This document shows, in pieces, positions 47,564 to 58,757 of a stretch of 64,000 bases of DNA (position 1 is its first letter; each line of letters opens with the position of its first letter). The stretch covers positions 63,506,987 through 63,570,986 of the forward strand of contig NC_086382.1 in assembly GCF_036588685.1 (NCBI RefSeq). The letters run 5' to 3'. The stretch is from Mytilus trossulus (Eukaryota > Mollusca > Bivalvia > Mytilida > Mytilidae). The translations under genes were made by a program, and so were the position numbers. The notes beneath the pieces were generated by a model that did not search any database, was not told the DNA's origin, and saw only the letters and a program-made list of their open reading frames with translations.

Positions 47564-48310
47564 AGAGGCTCTAAAGAGCCTGTGTCGCTCACCTTGGTCT
47601 ATGTGAATATTTAACAAAGGAGACTGATGGATTTATGACAAAATTGTGTTTTGGTGATGGGGATGTATTTGTAGATCTTTCTTTTCTAAACATTCTTGCT
47701 GCTTACAATTATCTCTATCTATAATGAACTAAGTCCAATAGCTTCAGTGGAAGACATTATTATGTAAGTGGAAATTTACAAATTTTAGGAAAATTTAAAA
47801 AAATTGACTAAAAAGGGCTATAACTCCTTCAATGTCCTTAGAGGGTCAATTGACCATTTTGGTCAAGTTTGACTTGTTTGTAGATCTTACTTTGCTGAAC
47901 ATTTTTGCTGTTTACAGTTTATCTCTATCTATAATAATATTCAAGATAATAACCAAAAACAGCAAAAATTCCCTAAAATTACCAATTCAGGGGCAGCAAC
48001 CCAACAACGGGTTGTCCGATTCATCTGAAAATTTCAGGGCAGATAGATCTTAACCTGATAAACAATTTAACATCATGTCAGATTTGCTCTAAATGCTTTG
48101 GTTTTTGAGTTATAAGCCAAAAACTGCATTTTACCCCTATGTTCTATTTTTAGCCATGGCAGCCATCTTGGTTGGTTTGGCGGGTCACGCCACACATTTT
48201 TTAAACTAGATACCCCAATAATGATTGTGGCCAAGTTTGATTTAATTTGGCCCAGTAGTCCAAGTGATGAGAAAAGCTCACTTGGCCCTTCGGGCCAGGT
48301 GAGCTAAAAA
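47564..48310 (+). repeat. Family I hairpin-ended repeat, single internal unit
   Basis: Palindrome AGGCTCTAAAGAGCCT, GTCGCTCACC, one GGTCAATTGACCATTTTGGTC unit, and the 3' end with a perfect TGGCCC-TTC-GGGCCA hairpin (48283-48297) and AGGTGAGCTAAAAA. Unlike its relatives it lacks the GAC tract (direct join at CCAGTAGTCCAAGTGATGAG). Confidence 0.85.
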
Positions 48311-48654
48311 GGTAATAGCAACACCTGAACAAAAGTCGAATACAAATTTTTAAATACAAAACCAATAAAAGGGTTAGCAATAGGACTATGGGTGCGAAAG
48401 TGAATGGGTGTAAAGGTGTTTTGGGACAAACCAACCCAGATTCAGTGCAAAAGTGTATTGGGCACAAACTTATGGACCCGATACCACCTTTGGCCAATTT
48501 GTGTTCATGACAATTATCAATAATTCAGTACCTCCCTTAATACCTTGCTCATTCACAAGGAGTATGTATTAGATCATCAGGTCTAACAGTATTGTTATAC
48601 ACCCATTATTCCATTTAATTTGTAATATTTTTGGGGAAATAATTTTTTTTTTTT

Positions 48655-49165
48655 TTTATTGTATGTATGTATGTACTGGTAAATGCCTCCGATATTCGAA
48701 GAACCCCTCGAAAGCTGCGAGGGTACAGTGGCATCCATGTACACTCCCTACGGGATTAATGGAGATGTGTCACTAACGTATATTTATACGACAATTATTT
48801 TTACAAGGACAAACAATCCCCACCCAATTCAACACAAAGGGAGTGCTAGGACACCGGGAAGTCTGTTATTGTGGTGGAGGAAGCCGAAGTACTCGGAGAG
48901 AACCACCGGGCCACTCGGTGGAAACAGACAAACCAGAGAGATATCAGAAGATTGATCTCCAGGTCAAAGTAGGGACACTTTGACCAACCGAGGCCCCCAA
49001 CGTACCCATTCTAGTTTAAACTCCGGTCTGGGTACCAGAGATGTGTGTGAGAGGGTGAAAATTACCCTTCTAATGTACTGATATTTTAGCACCCCGAGTG
49101 AGAATCGAACTCGGGACCTTCAGCACTGTAGCCATCGGTCTTAACCACTAGACCACGAACTCACA
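48655..49165 (-). mobile_element. tRNA-derived SINE, about 500 bp
   Basis: The minus-strand head reads GTGAGTTCGTGGTCTAGTGG (A-box-like) and AGTTCGATTCTCACTCGGGG (B-box), followed by a long body with CCGAGTACTTCGGCTTCC and a simple ATACATACATACAATAAAAA tail at the low-coordinate end. The tRNA-like acceptor halves do not pair well, so it is a SINE head rather than a working tRNA gene. Confidence 0.75.
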
Positions 49166-49814
49166 CTATTATGGAAGTAATGTTTAACAATCATGAAAAT
49201 ATCATGAATATTGGTATGTCAGTTTTGAGATCACCAAGTTCATGTGATCCAAAAAAATCACTTCTTTACCTTACTATTTCAATTAGTCTGCAGAATCTAA
49301 ATATACAAACCATGTAGATATAATCGTTTAATTTCAATCCAAATTTTCTTGAAACCGTCAGACATTTTTGTTTACATTTGTAAATAAGATAAAAAGCTTG
49401 ACTGATAAAGCAAACATGCGGTTATTTAAAACACTTGGATGATTTCAACAAAAGCTGTATACTAATACCACAAATAAATAGTACACAACCACGTTCGAGA
49501 ATTTAATTAAAAACTCTGAAAATGTCAAAGTAAATGTCATTCATCTTTTTTTAACAATCTTGCTTGTATCTGAAATTGATATTCAAATAAAATTTAAAGG
49601 GGGAACAGTGTAATAAGTAAATTATGCACAAATAAATATTTTTGATTCATAAAATACATCTATGACATCTACATATTTAATAACGTGCATTGAATTATTC
49701 TATTAGTCCCAATTGACATTTAAAATAAGAAATATCACTTGTTTTAATATTGTTATCTGAACTTTAACCTTAATGAAGGAGATTTCAGATATTTTGTTCC
49801 AGATTGAATATATA

Positions 49815-50098
49815 AAAAAGAAGATGTGGTATGATTGCCAATGAGACAACTATCCACAAAAGACCAAAATGACACAAACATAAACAATTATAGGTCACCG
49901 CATGGCCTTCAACAATGACCGAAGCCCTTACAGCATATAGTCAGCTATAAAAGACCTCGATAAGACAATGTAAAACAATTCAAACGAGAAAACTAACGGC
50001 CTTATTTATGTAAAAAAAATGAACGAAAAACAAATGTGTAACACATGAACAAACGACAACCACTGAATTACAGGCTCCTGAAAACCATTCAACCAGTT
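49815..50098 (-). mobile_element. SINE family 2 copy
   Basis: GAAGATGTGGTATGATTGCC at one end, GCATGGCCTTCAACAATGAC, then CAAACGAGAAAACTAACGGC. This is the best preserved copy in the window, and a tail-like part continues to about 50098. Confidence 0.75.
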
Positions 50099-50479
50099 GT
50101 TATGAAATCAAATGACTTAAACATAAAATTATCTACAGATACTTATAGGCATGCAATGTAGGTCATTATGGAAAAATTGCTGGAAAATTGTTTTTTTTGT
50201 ATTGAATTTTCCTTGAAATATTTGCCACACAAGAACCTGGTAATAATAAAAATTAAACCTTATTTTCATCCTGGTTCAATAAGCAGGAGACATGCAGGCA
50301 CTTGATGTCAGCTCCCAAATTTTATATTGACCAAGACATAATCTTTAAATCAGTAAACTAAGGTCTGGATATGACATTGTCTGCAGTAACTGCTTTCTTG
50401 TTAATTTATGTATCATTGTCATTTCCTATATAATTAAAACTGAACTTCAACTGTTATAGAAATTGCTTTTAGGATTATA

Positions 50480-50620
50480 TACATTGTTGGGTTGATGTTT
50501 AGACGAGTTGTATATACATTATGTACACAGCCATGTATCACCATCATTGATGGCGATCCGATGGATACATCTGTTGCAGAGTTGTCTCTGACTCAGACGT
50601 ACGTATAAAATTCCAGATAT
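50480..50620. other. Unclassified stretch with short palindromes
   Basis: CCATCATTGATGG is a 13-base palindrome-like stretch; further on is ACGTACGT. GTTGTCTCTGACTCAGACGT looks repeat-derived. No coding support. Confidence 0.3.
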
Positions 50621-50827
50621 TTTAGAGAATGATATAAGATTATTGGGCTGACACCTTTTAGTCATTTAAAATCTGTTAAAGCCTTATAGTCAGCCGCTGT
50701 ACATCATCAATATCTATGTGGAGACTTGAGACATCAATCTGATGCCCAAATCCTCATAGTGTATATTTTTGCATTTTCATTTCTGAAAACAAGTTTTCAG
50801 TCAAAACAAACAATAAGATATAAACTT

Positions 50828-50833
50828 TTTATT
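50828..50833 (-). other. Candidate poly(A) signal of gene A
   Basis: AATAAA on the minus strand about 670 nt after the gene A stop; 50834-51497 would then be the 3' UTR. Confidence 0.35.
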
Positions 50834-51497
50834 ATAAACTATGAAAAATATATAATTAAAAAAAATATTGCACATTTCATAAAACAATAACAACAAAATA
50901 TTAATAATTCTCAATCATAATGGTATATAATATTAACAAAATAAAAACAATATATGAAATCTGTAGATAATAATTTTTTATCTTCATAAAATTTAAGTAT
51001 GACAATAGGCTTTTTAAAGAGAAATTGTCTACTATTTTTAATTTTTCTGGACCTATAAAAAACTGACATCATGAAATGCTCCTAAAAAAGACGTTATTTT
51101 TGTGTCTAATTTTTAGCATACAATCAAAGCTTCTTCAGATGTAAATAGCTGATATTATAAAAAAGACATTCCTCAAATTTGAAGTCAAAGTAAGGATTTA
51201 TCTATCACGAATGAGTTAATAGTAACAACAAGATGCTGTTCAGTGGGCTCGCAAAGTACTAAATAAAATGTTCATTTGACTGCCCTAGATTATTAATCAA
51301 ACGTTTATTTGCAGTCTGCACAAATATTAAACCAAACATAAATTGTATATATATGCTTCATGGTCACACAAAAGTTCTGTAGTGTGTGTTTGTCCAACTA
51401 TTCTTAATGCAACATTTTATATCTTTTTCTCCTTTAACTGACTTCCATATACTAACTATAAATATGAACTTGAGCATGTTTAATCCGAACGAACCAA

Positions 51498-51672
51498 TCA
51501 ATGCACAGCTTTGACATATCTAGCATACATCTGACTGTCCTGGGTAGAAACGGTTTTTGGCCCTTCTTTAGCAACAGCTACATAGTTATTATAAATATCC
51601 TGATCAACTTTATTCACTGGTGGTATTTCTACTCCATAAATACTCCCAAACTTAAAAACACTTTTTGGAAAT
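51498..51672 (-). CDS. Gene A last exon with stop
   Basis: Acceptor GTACTTTCAG|ATTT. It encodes the FPKSVFKFGSIYGVEIPPVN block and the tyrosine-rich tail ending YVKAVH-TGA. Confidence 0.76.
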
Positions 51673-54600
51673 CTGAAAGTACAAATACAAATAGACCATT
51701 CTTTAATTAAATGGGAGTAAAAATTAAAACATTCAAATATTGCAAATAAATTACAGTCAGATAAAGTATTTCAGCCTAATAAACACCAATTGACTTTTTG
51801 ATGAAACTTGTCAGTTTAAACAAATTTTTAATGGTGTGTTTTGAAATTGACCTCCAATTATTTTAGCCTTTAAAAACACCTTTTCTTATTATAAATACAA
51901 CAGTTTTGACCTGTATAATTTTGATGGTAAATATATGAATGATTGATCCTTAGTGTTTTAACATCACTCTAGATGAACTCATAAGATACAAATATTAAGG
52001 AAATATAGTATGATTACCAATGAGACAACTATCCACCCAAGTTCAAATGAAGTGGATGTAAATAAGGATAGGCAACTGTACAGCCTTCAACAATGAGATA
52101 AATCCATACTGTATGGATGGATATAAAAGGCCCAGACATGAAAAATATGAAACAATTCAATCGAGAAAACTAACAATCTCATTTATAACAGAACAATTTA
52201 CAAAAATACAAATATGACTGACATCAACACACAACAACACCCATAAAAAATTATGGCATGGGTTAAAACATGTGTGTGAGCATTAATCTGAAAGACTGAC
52301 AGTACTTACATTTCTACAGGACTAGTATCTTTCTTTGTATATCCAGCAGGCTGACAGCATTGATCACCTATTTGATGGTATCTGAAATATAAAAATAAAA
52401 ATAAAAATAAACCTTCAAATATTCAGTTATCTGACCCTATATAGGTGTAATACCACCATTGATTTTCCCCTATTAGTCTTTGTTAAATTTGCACTTTTCA
52501 AAAAATTGTGCAGAATTTATCTTTGTTTCAAATAAAGAAATACTTGGCATGAGTTAAGTTTTATCCTGTCCAGTTCTATAGAAAAAGTTTCACATAACAT
52601 TTCATTGCATATAAGAAAATAACCATCATTGGAAGTTAACCAATCAAATTTCTCCCCTTATTCTATCTGTGTACAAGGTTTAGTCACCATGTAACCTCAA
52701 GATTACAAAATTTTCTATAGAAATCAGAAATAAAAAATAATGGTGTTTTGAAATACCCAAGACATATGTTTATGACACAGAAATAGTTTTACTGCAATAA
52801 AATGTAGGATTAATTACCTACAACGGTCAAATTCAAGGGAATATATTTTTAGACCTACTTTCGTATGCAACCGGATGTGACGTACCATGATTTAGTGGTA
52901 TTACACCTAAAGAAGAACTTTTTGTTCAATAAACTGAATGTGACTTTTCCGCTTTGTAATACTTGTTATTTCAAGCATTTCTGTCAAGTTTTGTCAGAAT
53001 CAGTTCAATAGTTTGAGAAAAATCTAGTACAATGAAAGACGACATCTACAGCGATTCGAGCAAAATTTCTTCGACAAATCCAAACCAAGCGGCATCAAGA
53101 TAGAATATAGTATGGACCAATAAATGATCAAATATCTATCTTATCTGCCTACAAACACTTGCAAATGATACACAACATGATTTTAGGAAGATAAAATACC
53201 ACTAATAAACCTTTTTGTCTTCCTTATAAGGTCTATTTGGGTCAATTTATACCTCTCATTTCCTCAAAATTTCAACTTTTCAGGCCAATAAATAAAAATA
53301 TTGGGGTAACTTTCACTCATTTATGGTAGAAATGTTATGAGAAATGAGTAATTGAAGCATTTTAGCAGAATGAACAATCCATATAAAAGATTACTGTCTC
53401 CAAGGAGGTTTCAATAAGTCCTTACGTAAAAATTAAATTTACGCCGCGTTCCAAAGAGGGACATAAAAGGCTTCCCTTTTAGTGAATAACTTGTCGTTAC
53501 AACATTAAAAATAATTTCATCTACTTATAGCTATATATTTATTTAAGTATTACCTAGGATGATAGCAAAATATAAGAAATAAGGAGAAAAAGTCAACCCC
53601 CTCCCAAAAAATAAATATATGCACTTAGTATGGCTTGTTCTGTCATCTGAATATTCATGGTACAGTCCTATTTCAAGACAATTTTCTCATAAAATGTGTT
53701 TAGGAGACTCAATCTACTCAGAATATTTCATTTTTTGTATTATTTCACTTAAATAGCAAGAAATTTTAACACATGAGATTACTCACAAGGCCATAGCTGC
53801 ATGTACAGCTTCCCATATTAGAAGAACTTTTTGTTCAATAAACTGAATGTGACTTTTCCGCTTTGTAATACTGGTTATTTCAAGCATTTCTGTCAAGTTT
53901 TGTCAGAATCAGTTCAATAGTTTGAGAAAAATCTAGTATAATGAAAGACGACATCTACAGCGATTCGAGCAAAATTTCTTCGACAAATCCAAACCAAGCG
54001 GCATCAAGATAGAATAGAGTATGGACCAATAAATGATCAGATATCTATCTTATCTGCCTACAAACACTTGAAAATGATACACAACATGATTTTAGGAAGA
54101 TAAAATACCACTAATAAACCTTTTTGTCTTCTTTATAAGGTCTATTTGGGTCAATTTATACCTCTCATTTCCTCAAAATTTCAACTTTTCAGGCCAATAA
54201 ATAAAAATATTGGGGTAACTTTCACTCATTTATGGTAGAAATGTTATGAGAAATGAGTAATTGAAGCATTTTAGCAGAATGAACAATCCATATAAAAGAT
54301 TACTGTCTCCAAGGAGGTTTCAATAAGTCCTTACGTAAAAATTAAATTTACGCCGCGTTCCAAAGAGGGACATAAAAGGTTTCCCTTTTAGTGAATAACT
54401 TGTCGTTACAACATTAAAAATAATTTCATCTACTTATAGCTATATATTTATTTAAGTATTACCTAGGATGATAGCAAAATATAAGAAATAAGGAGAAAAA
54501 GTCAACCCCCTCCCAAAAAATAAATATATGCACTTAGTATGGCTTGTTCTGTCATCTGAATATTCATGGTACAGTCCTATTTCAAGACAATTTTCTCATA

Positions 54601-57353
54601 AAATGTGTTTAGGAGACTCAATCTACTCAGAATATTTCATTTTTTGTATTATTTCACTTAAATAGCAAGAAATTTTAACACATGAGATTACTCACAAGGC
54701 CATAGCTGCATGTACAGCTTCCCATATTAGGTGTAATACCACCATTGATTTTCCCCTATTAGTCTTTGTTAAATTTGCACTTTTCAAAAAATTGTGCAGA
54801 ATTTATCTTTGTTTCAAATAAAGAAATACTTGGCATGAGTTAAGTTTTATCCTGTCCAGTTCTATAGAAAAAGTTTCACATAACATTTCATTGCATATAA
54901 GAAAATAACCATCATTGGAAGTTAACCAATCAAATTTCTCCCCTTATTCTATCTGTGTACAAGGTTTAGTCACCATGTAACCTCAAGATTACAAAATTTT
55001 CTATAGAAATCAGAAATAAAAAATAATGGTGTTTTGAAATACCCAAGACATATGTTTATGACACAGAAATAATTTTACTGCAATAAAATGTAGGATTAAT
55101 TACCTACAACGGTCAAATTCAAGGGAATATATTTTTAGACCTACTTTCGTATGCAACCGGATGTGACGTACCATGATTTGGTGGTATTACACCTAAAGTA
55201 AAAGAACTTCAATTTATAACTATTAAATAAAGAATGGAAACAGAGAATGTGCCCAAGAGACAACAACCAGACCAAATAGCAGAAAACAGCTCAAGGCTTC
55301 AACACACCTAAAAAAAGTTTTTTTCGTGGAATAATTATTGATTAGTGAATTTAAAAAAAAGTCCATTTAAAACAGTAAGCATAAAATATCAATTGAATAT
55401 GTGTATTTTTTAGTTATATGATTTAAACCACATAATTAGTAAACAAAAATGCTGTCCTGCTCAGTCATTGTTAGGCAAACATACAGTAAACGAAAAAATG
55501 ATTGGAAAAGTTAGACCATAATTTGATATTGGTAAACAGATTGATACACTATCATTATTCTAATGATTGATATACAGTCATATTAAGTTTAGTGTAATAC
55601 AGTCATATTAAGTTTAGTGTAATACAGTCATATTAAGTTTAGTGTAATACAGTCATATTAAGTTTAGTGTAATACAGTCATATTAAGTGTAATACAGTCA
55701 TATTAAGTTTAGTGTAATACAGTCATATTAAGTTTAGTGTAATACAGTCGTATTAAGTTTAGTGTAATACAGTCGTATTAAGTTTAGTGTAATACAGTCA
55801 TATTAAGTTTAGTGTAATACAGTCATATTAAGTGTAATACAGTCATATTAAGTTTAGTGTAATACAGTCGTATTAAGTTTAGTGTAATACAGTCGTATTA
55901 AGTTTAGTGTAATACAGTCATATTAAGTTTAGTGTAATACAGTCGTATTAAGTTTAGTGTAATACAGTCATATTAAGTGTAATACAGTCATGAATTAATG
56001 TGTTGTTCGGTCACTCGTTGAATATTTTTCTCTATTTGAATTCTTCGATTAGTTATTCTATAAGTATAATCATTTGGAATATGGTTATTTTCAATCATAC
56101 ATAATGATTATTGCATTTCATATAATATCCTGATGGTAATGATGAATTATTTATACGGGGGGCCCCGGCGGGGGGTAATGCTTAAAATATCATATACTTT
56201 AGCTGCTGTAAACTCTTCATTATAGAGAACAACTTATACATAATATACTTGTAGCAGAATTGTTTCACCATCTAATTACATGCTTACATTGTATATGTAT
56301 AATATTATTATTATCATAGAGTTTTTATAATTGCTGTAATAAAGACTTATGAACCTAGATGAACTTTGTTTTACTTGTCTTAAAATAACAATGAAAAGGA
56401 AATGAAAAATTTCATCAGAAATAGTTGATTCTCATCTTCATTGGGAAGAATGATTCAAAATATAAAGAACTTCTGAAATTAAATTCAGATTTACATTTGT
56501 ATCTAAACAAAAGTGGATACACTAAAATGTCTTGTCTGCTTCCCTGTTTCTCATTCTGCTACAAAAGTGGTAGATGAAACAATAATTGGCTCTCTTTGTC
56601 ACTCAAATCCTGATAAAAAATGTGTTCACCATAAAAACATAATAACAACCTACCTAGCATAGTGTAGCTCATCATGTTTAGATGGGGGACAAATATTTAA
56701 TCCATAACTTGGATCCATGGTCCACTTAGATGAAGAGTTTTCAATCTATTAAAAGCAAAATAAATCAATCAGAATAACTTCATAATATAATAACTGGGTC
56801 TGATATAAAAGGTGTCAATTAAGAAACAGCATCCATTCTGTGAACTATATTGCTCACTTAAATGATACCCTGTCACATGTATTCAGTAAACAGTAGCATG
56901 ATTCAAGCTACCAAAAGCATTTTGTAGTTCTGTAGAAAAATGTGACAAAAATGTTATATAGGGCCAGTATGTAAGAGAATGTACATGTATGTGTATGTAA
57001 TAATCAGGAAGCTGATGAGAAAAAATGCATCACACAGTGTAGCATGCTGAAATGAGGCTTGAAATCATTTGGATCTTGGGTTAGAATTTTAAATTGTTAT
57101 GGTAAAAGTGCAATACGTTATAATTATTATGATACAAAATTTATAAAACTCTAGACAACATTCCCCCCAAAAAGGTATTGCTATTTTTCACACCTTTTTT
57201 TCATAACGACTCTGTGAAGGTACATCAGAATCTGATAATGAGAAATTTCCTTCCATATCCATACCCTCTGAGCTACTACTGCTTCCGTCAGAACCAGTTG
57301 ATGCTGTTGATAGCGTGGAGTCTTTCCCACTGAGGTTAGGATTCGTAGTATGC
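51498..57353 (-). CDS. Gene A: unidentified protein, four 3' exons (5' end not found)
   Basis: Four minus-strand exons (57353-57194, 56745-56654, 52381-52310, 51672-51498) splice with GT-AG borders and matching phases into 165 codons plus stop. The first exon found starts mid-codon, so an upstream exon is missing, in 57.4-64 kb or beyond the window. The visible protein begins with a disordered, acidic, serine-rich region (STASTGSDGSSSSSEGMDME). It continues with KWTMDPSYGLNICPPSKHDE, a cysteine pair (GDQCCQPAGYTKK), a FPKSVFKFGSIYGVEIPPVN block and a tyrosine-rich tail (DIYNNYVAVAKEGPK, MYARYVKAVH). I see no known domain, signal peptide or membrane segment. Function is unknown; a structural or scaffold role would be a guess. 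The intron between exons 2 and 3 holds the A-B-B-A duplication and a minisatellite. Confidence 0.72.
51990..52215 (-). mobile_element. SINE family 2 copy in a gene A intron
   Basis: ATAGTATGATTACCAATGAG, ACAACTATCCACCC, GCCTTCAACAATGAGATAAA and CAATCGAGAAAACTAACAAT; more diverged than its relatives. Confidence 0.65.
52310..52381 (-). CDS. Gene A exon
   Basis: Acceptor TATATTTCAG|ATAC and donor GAAAT|GTAAGT. It encodes YHQIGDQCCQPAGYTKKDTS then PVE, with split codons on both sides that fit its neighbours. Confidence 0.74.
52444..52907. mobile_element. 464 bp TA-flanked inverted-repeat element, copy 1
   Basis: Ends are GGTGTAATACCAC and GTGGTATTACACC, with TA on both sides (52442-52443 and 52908-52909). 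It has no coding capacity. TA duplication suggests the Tc1/mariner group but does not prove it. It forms the first A of an A-B-B-A structure. Confidence 0.75.
52912..54729. repeat. Tandem duplication, 2 x 909 bp
   Basis: 52912-53820 and 53821-54729 have the same length and differ at about seven positions by eye (for example CTTGTTATT against CTGGTTATT, and AGGCTTCC against AGGTTTCC). It is non-coding and sits exactly between two copies of the 464 bp element. Confidence 0.88.
54730..55193. mobile_element. 464 bp TA-flanked inverted-repeat element, copy 2
   Basis: Same orientation and same length as copy 1. I see two differences, one of which makes the right inverted repeat more perfect (15 bp, GGTGTAATACCACCA). 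Confidence 0.75.
55581..55990. repeat. 25/20 bp minisatellite with a 145 bp higher-order period
   Basis: Fourteen 25 bp units (TATTAAGTTTAGTGTAATAC plus AGTCA or AGTCG) and three 20 bp units lacking TTTAG. The short unit recurs after four, five and five long units. The total of 410 bp is fully accounted for. Confidence 0.95.
56654..56745 (-). CDS. Gene A exon
   Basis: Acceptor TTTTAATAG|ATT and donor GCTAG|GTAGGT. It encodes IENSSSKWTMDPSYGLNICP then PSKHDELHYA, and ends two nucleotides into an arginine codon completed by the next exon. Confidence 0.72.
57194..57353 (-). CDS. Gene A exon, first one found
   Basis: Acceptor ATTTCAG|GCA and donor AAAAAG|GTGTGA (weak). It needs two nucleotides from an upstream exon. 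It encodes the serine/acidic low-complexity region of 53 residues ending SRYEKK. Of the three frames I read, the one starting at the first base meets a stop within six codons. Confidence 0.68.
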
Positions 57354-57544
57354 CTGAAATCATTTATTCATTCTGTCATAAGTAATTACTACAATAAATA
57401 CGGCTCATGGAAAGTATGTTTGGTATTGTAAAAAAGAAAATCCATCAAACTAAATTAAGTTTGATTAAAGATGTTCTTTATGGATCATAAAAAATGCTTT
57501 GCTGTCTGTTATATAATACAACTAAGTATAATAGATTAGAATGT

Positions 57545-58590
57545 TGGTTTTTCCAGTTTGAATGATTTTACACTAGTCATTTTTTAGGGCCCTTTATCAC
57601 CCTGTATCATTGTACAGCGGATATAGGTACTAACCAAACAGGCGTGAGCGTTTTTGATCTTACACGGTAACAAAAATCTTTGTTTTATTCACATAATATC
57701 AATGTGTACTATGATCTAAACATAATTGCTGTTTTAAGAAATGATTTGGTCCTGGGTTGATGATTAGAGATGTCTCATTGTTTTCCCAAAACAATAGGGA
57801 TAACTAAAACATAGTAAAAGCATGTGCAAATACTTGTCAAAGAAGGTGGTCCTCGTCTCATCCAATATAATTCTATATTAATTGCAACTCTTTTTTCTGA
57901 TAAAAGGTCAATGTGTGCGTGTAATAAGTATAGCAGTTTCAATAATTGGCATTAAAATCTTTCATACATTTGTTATTTTTCAATATTTTATCCCTAAAGA
58001 AGAGTTGTGTACGGTGTTTAGCTGACCACATAAATCCTTGTGTACTGTGCATAGTTAAATTGTTAAACACCGTACACAAAAACTTTATTTTCATACTGGT
58101 TTATTACCCAAAAAGTTCCAAGGAATGAGTAATCACAGGTAGGTTTATGATTGGTAACTATTACTTTACCGGTAGTCCTGTATTAGGTTTCTTTCAGATA
58201 AAACATGTAAATGTCTCAACAACTGTAATGAAATTAAAAGTTGGTGTTGACATTCACAACTATTTGCGCATGTACAAGTTAATTGTTCTTATTAGAATAT
58301 TAAAGTTGTTTTATGAATAGGAAAAAGTCGATGCAAAAATTATTTGGGAGCAGGAATTTGTTGAGAAATGTACATTGAATATTGATAAAGCAAAACAAAG
58401 ATTTTCGTTACCGTGTAAGGTCAAAATCTATCATGCCTGCTTGGTTAGTACCTATATCCGATGTACTGATGATACAGTGTTTATAGCCTACCTTTACCTA
58501 TAATGGTTTTTTCTTTTACAAATTGTGACTTGGATTGAGAGTTGTCTCATTGGCAATTATACCACATATATCTATATACAAGAATGTTGA
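57545..58590 (+). mobile_element. SINE family 2 copy split by an inverted-repeat element
   Basis: The left part (to 57597) ends GGGCCCTTTAT, and the right part (from 58480) continues TTTATAGCC to GGCAATTATACCACAT. Together they read as one family 2 SINE with TTTAT duplicated. Confidence 0.7.
57598..58479. mobile_element. 882 bp element with long imperfect terminal inverted repeats
   Basis: The ends are inverted over about 90 bp (TGTATCAT, GGATATAGGTACTAACCAA, CTTACACGGTAAC, AAATCTTTGTTTT), start CAC and end GTG, with TTTAT on both sides (57593-57597 and 58480-58484). The interior contains a strong hairpin, GTGTACGGTGTTTA with TAAACACCGTACAC (about 58008-58078). The superfamily is not assigned; no protein is encoded. 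Confidence 0.78.
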
Positions 58591-58757
58591 TATGGAAATA
58601 TCTATCCTCATTATAGACAGGTAAGATTCTTCTTTGACTTCCTTAGGCAAAGATGATCTTATATATGAGTTTTTGCTATTGCCATTTTTTGGTCAATATA
58701 TTACATATAAATATCCATGGCTTTTAAGTGTAACTGATTATGTTATTTGGCGCTTAA

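Noticed and set aside
47832..48053. Small frames in family I repeats
   Set aside because: Equivalent frames appear in each repeat copy with different breaks; there is no conserved protein signal and the repeats are non-coding.
49080..49160. Possible tRNA gene (A-box and B-box like sequence, minus strand)
   Set aside because: The acceptor halves do not pair, and a long SINE body with a simple tail follows; it is a tRNA-derived SINE head.
55581..55990. CRISPR-like array of regular repeats
   Set aside because: Units are directly adjacent without spacers and the genome is eukaryotic.
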